Shown piece by piece: positions 57,013 to 64,000 of a stretch of 64,000 nt of DNA; the stretch's first letter is position 1; each line of letters opens with the position of its first letter. The position numbers and the translations under genes were made by a program. The notes beneath the pieces are model-generated. The model did no database searches and had not been told where the DNA came from. It saw only the letters and a program-made list of their open reading frames with translations. This DNA comes from Beroe forskalii (Eukaryota; Ctenophora; Nuda; Beroida; Beroidae), in NCBI GenBank assembly GCA_011033025.1, contig WFMF01000523.1, forward strand, positions 1 to 64,000, in the 5' to 3' direction.

Positions 57013-57573
57013 GTAAGAGAATGAAATGATGGGGCTTGTTACTAATTCGTTTGATCGTTATGACTAGGGTTTTTAATTGTTATTAAACACATCTGAAGCT
57101 ATCATGAAATAGTTCAAAGTTTGGGGGTTTGATAGTTCGTTCTTTTGTTCTTGTTTTGTGAACTTTCGCCGTGTTAAATTTGTACTATATACTTAATTGA
57201 ATATATAATGCTATTGCAGTGGTCCATATTTAGATTTTCTGATTTTGTGTCTGTTGTTTGCTGTTTTAAACATTTCAAAGATTTTATTTTCACAAATACT
57301 TACTAGGAACTTTGATACAATAGTACAATGAATTATGTTACAAATGTTACTGTTCAATAATTCAATATCAATTCGAACGTAAGGGTGCTGAAATTGCTCA
57401 GAAATATCAAATAGCAATAATATTAAAGCTGTAACATTAATAGTAATCTTTAATATTTTAAAATACAATCGATCATGCACAGTTTTGCGTATAATCCGCT
57501 ATGAAAAAATAGATATCGTTAACTGAAAAACTAACATACTAATATATGAAAATTTAACTCATTTGATAATCTC
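57013..57573. other. 3' flank or intron of SNM1-like gene
   Basis: AT-rich sequence after a possible donor at 57013. No further exon of the gene recognised. Confidence 0.4.
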
Positions 57574-59149
57574 TTAAAGGTGCATGACGCGAAAAAAACA
57601 ACTTTGCTTAAAATAGTAGCAGATCACTAGTGGACCACTTCTATGTATATCCCGCAACGCGTGCCTAATTAGATCACCCTCATTAGAGCCCTCAAAGATT
57701 CCGCTTCCTACAGCACTGCAGCACCCTGCGCTGCATATCAATATCAATTACAGTACGCTAGCGAAACAGCAAAGCTAATTTGATTGTATCTGCAGTCCGT
57801 CTGCAACGTCGTTCTGTTTATGCGCAATATTTTGAAAAGCATACATAATGCGTCAGTAATAGTGATGATCAATCACGATCAATGATCAATAATGATCAAT
57901 AATGATCAATAATGATCAATAATGCATCTGGTATTTAATCAAACATCGAAGTTCAAGTCAATATAATCGGGGTTTTTGCTATGTTACAGTGTTAGCCAGT
58001 TTAATTTCCGTGACCGTGTGGTTCTGAAACTGTTTCTTTCGATGACCGAAGTCAGCCATCAATACTCGATAAGTAACGTTCAACATTATTGAACTTATAC
58101 TCTTATAATAAATTAACTTATAATAACTTAACTTTTTTTTAGCTGCTATGACATTTTATCTGTCACGAACTATAAACTTATAAACGTCTAATGAATGATG
58201 AAAGGATCAACTTTATCAGTAGGTAGGTGGTTGGAGATGTTTTTTAGGTGATGGTAGGTATCTGCACTCTTGAAGGCAAAGGATCGGTCCCTGGTTCGTG
58301 AACGTGTCTTCTCATGAAACTTCTGTTTAAAAACCTTAAACCGTTGTATTTGTGTATTTTATTCCTATTCTTGTCGTGAGAGTGTTGGTACATCATGACA
58401 ATACGAACTAGAAAACACTGATCTCTGATGGCTTCCGTCTCCATCCCTTTTGCATTATCATTGTTCTTATAATGCCTACTCACCCTGCCACATGGCCGGA
58501 TCAAGTACATATAAACCGACCATTTTCTCAAACTCCTGTTAGGATGATTTTTTCTACAAGAACTATAGAACTGTCATTCTGTTATCATGGCGATTGAAAC
58601 TACGTAATGTTAGTTGGAAATCAGAAGCTTTCCAAAATCATGTGATTATTGTCGACAGCCGAGCCTTATTACGTACCCTTTTCATCTACTTTTGGTCCTA
58701 TGAGCATAGCTTACCAGCCAAAATGATATACTATGACGCTATATAGGAGAGTGACATGAATCAACAACATGAAAGCATAAACTTTGTGTCTTTTCAAACT
58801 TTTTATTCGATTGTTGTGGCAAAAAAAGTTAAAAAGGGATTGGGAAAATGTGCGTAGACATATACAATTTTCAAAATTATGCAGAATAAAAGTTTGGAAT
58901 GAAACAGCACACCGTGAAACACGCATAACTGTACACAAACAGTGAAACGTAAAGTAAACAATACACACACAGAAGCGCGGGTGCTGCAGTTTCGATTCCG
59001 GCACAAATTAGTTTATCCAATTAGACCGGTAATACGTGGAAATTACACGCCCATACTTACCACAAGTTAATGTTATGATATAACGAACATATTAAGCCAA
59101 TAAAAAGTATATGTAAATTTTTCATGAAAATCGCGTCATGCACCTTTAA
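57574..59149. mobile_element. 1.57-kb non-autonomous element with TTAA target duplication
   Basis: TTAA at 57574-57577 is followed by AGGTGCATGACGCGA. The reverse complement TCGCGTCATGCACCT ends at 59145 and is followed by TTAA (59146-59149). A TTAA duplication with short terminal inverted repeats is the signature of piggyBac-type elements, although these ends do not begin CCC. Internal sequence has no transposase; its open frames (58244-58531 and 58711-59004, minus) are short and unrecognised. A 10-bp tandem repeat lies inside. Confidence 0.7.
57862..57925. repeat. AATGATCAAT tandem repeat
   Basis: Five to six head-to-tail copies of a 10-bp AATGATCAAT unit inside the TTAA-bounded element, ending at AATGCATCTGG. 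Confidence 0.9.
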
Positions 59150-59384
59150 CTCACTGATGAAAAAGGCATTATTTTTGTGCATGTATTTTTGTGCAATACA
59201 AAATTCTCCATGTTACAATATTGTTGAAAGTTGCTCTATCAAAAGTTGATTTGTTATTTATAATGGTTGAATACTATTCTATAATAATTATCCTGCATTT
59301 TCAAGATTTGTGTCTTTGTCCCTTGGATTTATCAAATAATTTAATAAATCATCTAACATTAGCTCGCTGATCAGCATACTTGTC

Positions 59385-59940
59385 ATAATTTTGGTGAGCG
59401 CTTTATTTCTCTCCCGTTCTTCACTCCACCCTTCGTTCTTCACTCCACCCTTCGTTCTTCACTCCGTCCTTCGTTCTTCACTCCACCCTTCGTTCTTCAC
59501 TCCACCCTTCGTTCTTCACTCCACCCTTCGTTCTTCACTCCGTCCTTCGTTCTTCACTCCACCCTTTGTTCTTCAATCCACCCTTCGTTCTTCACTCCAT
59601 CCTTTGTTCTTAACTCCACCCTTCGTTCTTCACTCCACCCTTCGTTCTTCACTCCACCCTTCGTTCTTCACTCCACCCTTCGTTCTTCACTCCACCCTTC
59701 GTTCTTCACTCCACCTTTCGTTCTTCACTCAACCCTTCGTTCTTCACTCCACCCTTCGTTCTTCACTCCGTCCTTCGTTCTTCACTCCGTCCTTCGTTTT
59801 TCACTCCACCCTTCGTTCTTCACTCCGCCATTTGTTCGTCACTCGTCCCTTCGTTCGTCACTCCATCCTTTGTTCGTCACTCCACCCTTCGTTCTTCACT
59901 CCACCCTTCGTTCTTCACTCCACTCTTCGTTCTTCACTAC
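59385..59940. repeat. 19-bp minisatellite
   Basis: About 29 units of TTCGTTCTTCACTCCACCC with point variants (CCGTCC, CCATCC, GTTCGTCAC). The 191-codon frame 59391-59966 follows from the repeat having few stops and encodes only a period-19 Ser/Phe/Pro-rich peptide. Confidence 0.95.
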
Positions 59941-60656
59941 AACCTGTGGATATTGCTGTGTTATGACTTCATGAGATGCTTTATTGACGAATACACTAGT
60001 TTTGAACGTTATTTATTAATTTGTCCTCAATTAAAAAAAGCGATAGTTTGGTGAGTTCACAATTTCTGGCCAAAAATCGAGTTAAAACTTCTTGATTTTT
60101 TGTGCTAGGAAATGGGTTATATTGTGAGGTTACAATATCCAGGCTTTATATCTTCAGTAAGACTTTTAGAAATGTCGAGGAAAAAAACGTGTTTCAGCAT
60201 TCTAAATTCGTTCATTTTGCCTACCGCATCCATGGTCATGAACGTACTCGTGCAAATTATCATAGTTTATCGCTAGATTTAATGCTTTGCATCTTTTTGC
60301 ATCTAGCAATTAATTTTGTTATGCGAACTTGGAAGTATTGGGATCTTCTATGTATAGTTCTATAGTTCTATATATACTTATATAATAGTTCTATATTTTA
60401 TCTGGGTTTGTCTTGAGAAACACAATTTTTATAAACCAACATTTGACACAATAGTTATGTTAGAACCTATGGTTCTAATACAACCGTTTATTTGAAGTTT
60501 ATACTGCTGCATTATAATATGGTTTTAGACAATGAATATAATTTTTGTCGGATGAACTGGCAAGGGATCTTCTGGAAGTTATCGGTTTCTGTTCTTACTT
60601 CTTTCTTTTAATAAATGATGTTATTTAGGTGTCTTCTAGGTGTCTTACTGATTTAC

Positions 60657-61925
60657 CTTGAATTATTGCAGTCCAAATTGGTCCAATCTCACTCCTTACA
60701 GTATCTTCTTTAGTTCTTTGTTCTTCACTTCTGCCTTCCTTCTGAAATGAAAATTCAGGCAAATTGATTCTCGTGTGTTTCAAATAATGTCACTAATAAG
60801 CTTATCATTAAAAACCAAATATTATAATCTATCAAAGTCGTCAACCTAGGAAAGTAAGAGCTCCTTAATAATTGCTTCATTGAAATTCTGAGGCATGACA
60901 GGGAAACATGGTGAAACTAGAGCTACCTTGAAGGTCGTCATGTCAGGAAGTGTTTCTTCTCAGGTCGCAGCATGGCAGCTTCTTTTCTCAGGTTGTCTGG
61001 TCGCAACTCCCTTGGTTTATAATACTCACCGCGTACAATTGATAGGTGGTTGAGATGACGTCACTATTTTAGTTTAAAGTGGTAACTTGATTTCGCTGAA
61101 CCGCCCATTTTTGAGCACGGGGATGTCCCCTCGTTTAGCAAACGGCGATTCAGAAAAATACCGTAATAGGTACCCTCTAAGTATTGATTACGTGAATTTA
61201 AGTTCTGATATGATCATGCCCAACATGATCATATTATCTCTAAGAAAGTTTGATAAGACACGTCATAGTCATGCCGAATAACCGAAAAGAAAAGGGGGGG
61301 ATAACACGAGACATTTCTGCGTGCATTTAAATCAAATAATCGCTAGCTTCGTTGAGATTGATTACTACCCATCTATTACGATGTGATATATATTAGTATA
61401 TTATAGTAACGCATAGTTTTTGATATTGGTAAGTTGACTGGTATCTGATCTAATAAAATAATAAATGTATAAGAAATTGACCTGGAAGTCTATAGACGTA
61501 TCTACAGTAGGTTTCTGTACTGTGTACGTCTTTATTCCATATCCAAGCATTAGATGAAACTCCCCCACAATCCATAGCAGTATTTTGGGTGCCGACAACA
61601 CTTTCTTCCCAGTCAGGTTGAGGCTGAAAGTCTGTTCTATACCATCCCTCAGGTTTGGAAGATGAACATCGCCATTCTGTAGTATTCTCTGTTGTCATGA
61701 TCACTTCACCCTTATCGTTCTTTAACCATGCCCAAATTCCGCTGAACTCACTGCTCTTTTTTTCACACTCTATTGCTAGGACAAATTGCTTTCCCGGGAT
61801 GAATTCAACGTAGTCAATAAAATCCCACTTCAATTGTTTAGGACGGCTATAGAATTTTCCATTGACGTAAATTGATACCTCTTTATCACAAGTAACCGCT
61901 AGAGTGTACTCGCCAGTGTTAGAAC
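60657..61925 (-). CDS. Galactose-binding-like beta-sandwich protein, partial
   Basis: The main exon 61925-61482 (acceptor CAACAG, donor GTCAAT, phase 1) encodes about 148 residues with YTLAVTCDKEVSIYVNGK, VEFIPGKQFVLAIECEK, SGIWAWLKNDKGEVIMTTE, W/C pairs (TEWRCSSSKPEGW, QPDWEES) and a C-terminal WIWNKD...ETYCRYVYRLP. This pattern of a sugar-binding-like jelly-roll with paired Trp/Cys occurs in secreted invertebrate proteins; the ligand is unknown. An open frame continues upstream to an ATG at 61962, giving an alternative start. A second exon candidate at 60741-60657 (EIGPIWTAIIQ, GTAAAT donor) is open in phase 0 and does not join directly in phase, so it needs an intermediate exon or belongs elsewhere. 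No signal peptide seen. Confidence 0.5.
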
Positions 61926-61962
61926 CTGTTGAAGGTTTATTTTTACCCAGTACGCATATCAT

Positions 61963-64000
61963 GAATGTGTTTTACTTCATTATAGATCTTTGATTTTATT
62001 GGTAAGTGGTTTATACATTTATTTATTAAATTGATAGGATTAAGTACTAAATATTATGATCTATGTACTCATGAAATTCTAAAAACATACTGTTTTATAA
62101 ACTTACTATTGCAATATTTATGAACCTTGATAAACGACAAATTGAAATGGTGACATAAACTCATTAAGGCTAAAGCCCCCTATGGAATGTACACTACAGA
62201 CCTTTTAACTTACCCTCAATGAATCGCAGTCCTGTTAGGAGAATGAGTTAGACGAAATGTCGCCCAGGTAGACCATTGCTGATCTCTGCAAACCATACCT
62301 CTTCCTCACATCCGGTCTATAATTGTTTCACCTTAAGTTAGTTACAGATGTCAATTTACATACGAATTCTACCATAACTAGATACCATCGGTGATCAAGT
62401 TTTAGTATTAGAGTGGAATTATTTAGGATAAGGTATTTTTGAAAGCAGGATGGAGGATTGGGTGACCTTGTGACATAAACATTTTCAATTTGGGTTTCTC
62501 CGAGCGTTTGATGCGAGATTCCTGTTTAAGCTCATGAAGGACACATTGCTGACAGACACGATGTCACTTGACCAAGTAACGCTGATATGACGCTAGACAT
62601 TGAATAGTAAATTTGCGAGCTGAGAAAAATGGAATCTACCACGACGACGACTTTTCTTTGTTCTTTTAATAAATACTGATTACTGATTCTAGTGATTATG
62701 AAACATGTTTTCTGTACGTAGCATCTTGCTTCTTCCAGTTAGTTAATACACTATACAGAATTTCACCTCAGTCATATCAAATAACTTAATGTGAAGCTAT
62801 CTATGGCCAGGGAGTTTCACTATTTAGAGTTCAAGCATTTGAAGATCACTTTGTGTAAGTACTTATTTGATCCGATTTGATTCAACTTTCTTTGGATATA
62901 ACTTATCAGGATCAATAAGTCACACAGCCTTCCCCAATTGGCTATTTAACAGCAAGTAAATTATTGAGGAGTTGAGGGTATACTGGAATGGAAAATCATG
63001 ACATCTAATTTACATTTTTGCTTGCGGTAAGCAAACTCAATACGGCACGATATGGACTGCTAAGATAATGAAATGGCACCATCTCTCGTTTTCTCGCCAT
63101 GCCTCTCTGCTGCCAGTTAAATAAGAATAAGGTATTTTCGAAAAACTAGGAAAGCTATTCTTATTAAGGCAACGTTTAATAATCTACAAGATTGGAAAGA
63201 TAATACTGTATCCTCTTTCAATCAGTTTTGGAAAACTTTTTAAGATTGAAAATGAAAGTTTCAAATTCAGTACAAATGTTAGCATACCTAAGAGCCTAAG
63301 GATTTGACTATAAAATACATAATGGCCTATTTCTAGAGGTACTACTTAAGATCTCAACCTCTTACTAATTATGAGCTTGTTAAGATAATAGCATAAACTT
63401 AACCCCAAACACTGAAAGTAATTGCAAAATACCCTTATGTAATTAGAATAAGATAGTTGAACTTGCATTGCAATTGGCTTTTTAGCTTGAAATATCCCAG
63501 TTAAAAGCATTTAATAAGCTCGCCTGGATGAATCACTGCTAACTGCTATTCTAATCAATGATAAGGTGCTCGTACAATATACATCTTGTGAGTTGTACAC
63601 ATACTAAGATTTCCATGATTTACTGGCAAATTTACCGGTTTTGCCATCCACAAGATATACTTGTGTCAATACGCCACAATGCCAAAAAAATCTTTGACTT
63701 GTATGAGAATTTGAAGAGACTAAAGGTTTTATGTAGCGGTTTTAAGAATATCTCAGTAACCTAGCTGGGAGCTTGTGATACCATTGTTGATCTTAATGCG
63801 GTGTAACTGATATAGAGTTAGTTTGTTCTGGGCTTGAAAATGGAGCTGAGGCTACCTCTTCTGCACAATGTGAGCCCTCGAAATTTTGGTTTTTGGGCGA
63901 TAAGTCGAAAAATAATGGTCGAGGGGCTTTAAAACCGTGACCTTCCCCCACTAATGTGCTGATTGCGGTTATTTTAATGTGGTTGGTTCACTCCCAACTC
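61963..64000. other. Terminal intergenic/intronic region
   Basis: AT-rich. A minus-strand donor GTAAGT-like site near 62208-62213, preceded by CTAACAG about 20 bp upstream, could bound a microexon or 5' UTR exon of the neighbouring lectin-like gene. No other feature recognised. Confidence 0.4.

Noticed and set aside
59391..59966. 191-codon SFFTPPFVLHS repeat protein
   Set aside because: By-product of the 19-bp minisatellite. The peptide period is 19 residues because three units make one frame cycle.

Overview
This is a stretch of animal (metazoan) nuclear DNA. It has spliced genes with GT/AG introns, C2H2 zinc-finger exons, RCC1 and EF-hand exons, many short foldback transposons, and several minisatellites. 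The base composition is AT-rich outside exons, the repeats are divergent, and two copies of one segment differ by a few percent. That suggests a heterozygous invertebrate. I cannot name the species or phylum. No tRNA, rRNA, CRISPR or bacterial-type operon was seen.

Layout. Positions 1-3060 are homopolymer-stretched sequence that looks like badly basecalled minisatellite. A clean 39-bp minisatellite follows (3061-4722). Next come the 3' exons of a seven-finger C2H2 zinc-finger gene on + (5806-9238) and a secreted cysteine-bearing protein with a Gly/Arg-rich tail on + (11585-16304). A 610-bp inverted-repeat transposon with an 8-bp target duplication (16794-17403) and a GC-rich dispersed repeat precede a gap of exactly 100 N (19057-19156). 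Beyond the gap the zinc-finger region reappears in inverted orientation (19187-21770), and the missing 5' exons of the zinc-finger gene lie on the minus strand (exons at 19903-20071, 23992-24101, 25601-25622). Reading phases agree across these exons. The simplest reading is that two overlapping contigs, perhaps allelic, were joined in the wrong relative orientation, cutting one gene in two.

From 29 to 45 kb lie two minus-strand genes. One is an RCC1-repeat (beta-propeller) protein of nine exons (29344-34923) with one apparent frameshift. The other is a hexa-EF-hand protein of the calbindin/calretinin/secretagogin type (35313 to at least 39216, perhaps 44912). A weakly supported two-exon plus-strand gene (23018-27438) overlaps the zinc-finger 5' exons on the opposite strand.

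From 45 to 54 kb the window is mostly repeats: a broken retrotransposon gag split by a roughly 1.1-kb near-perfect palindrome with candidate TTA target duplications, GC-rich dispersed repeats, a local segmental duplication, a 1-kb 20-bp minisatellite that switches orientation, and several hairpin elements. At 54.4-57.0 kb a plus-strand gene encodes a protein of the SNM1/Artemis (DCLRE1) metallo-beta-lactamase/beta-CASP fold in which most metal-binding residues are replaced, behind a highly acidic N-terminal region. This is the most interesting coding find. Downstream are a 1.57-kb element bounded by TTAA and 15-bp inverted repeats (57578-59145), a 19-bp minisatellite (59385-59940), and minus-strand exon(s) of a beta-sandwich, galactose-binding-like protein (60657-61925). 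The last 2 kb hold nothing I recognise. Apart from the split zinc-finger gene, neighbouring genes show no functional link. All exon boundaries were read by eye from splice signals and phase, without transcript or database support.
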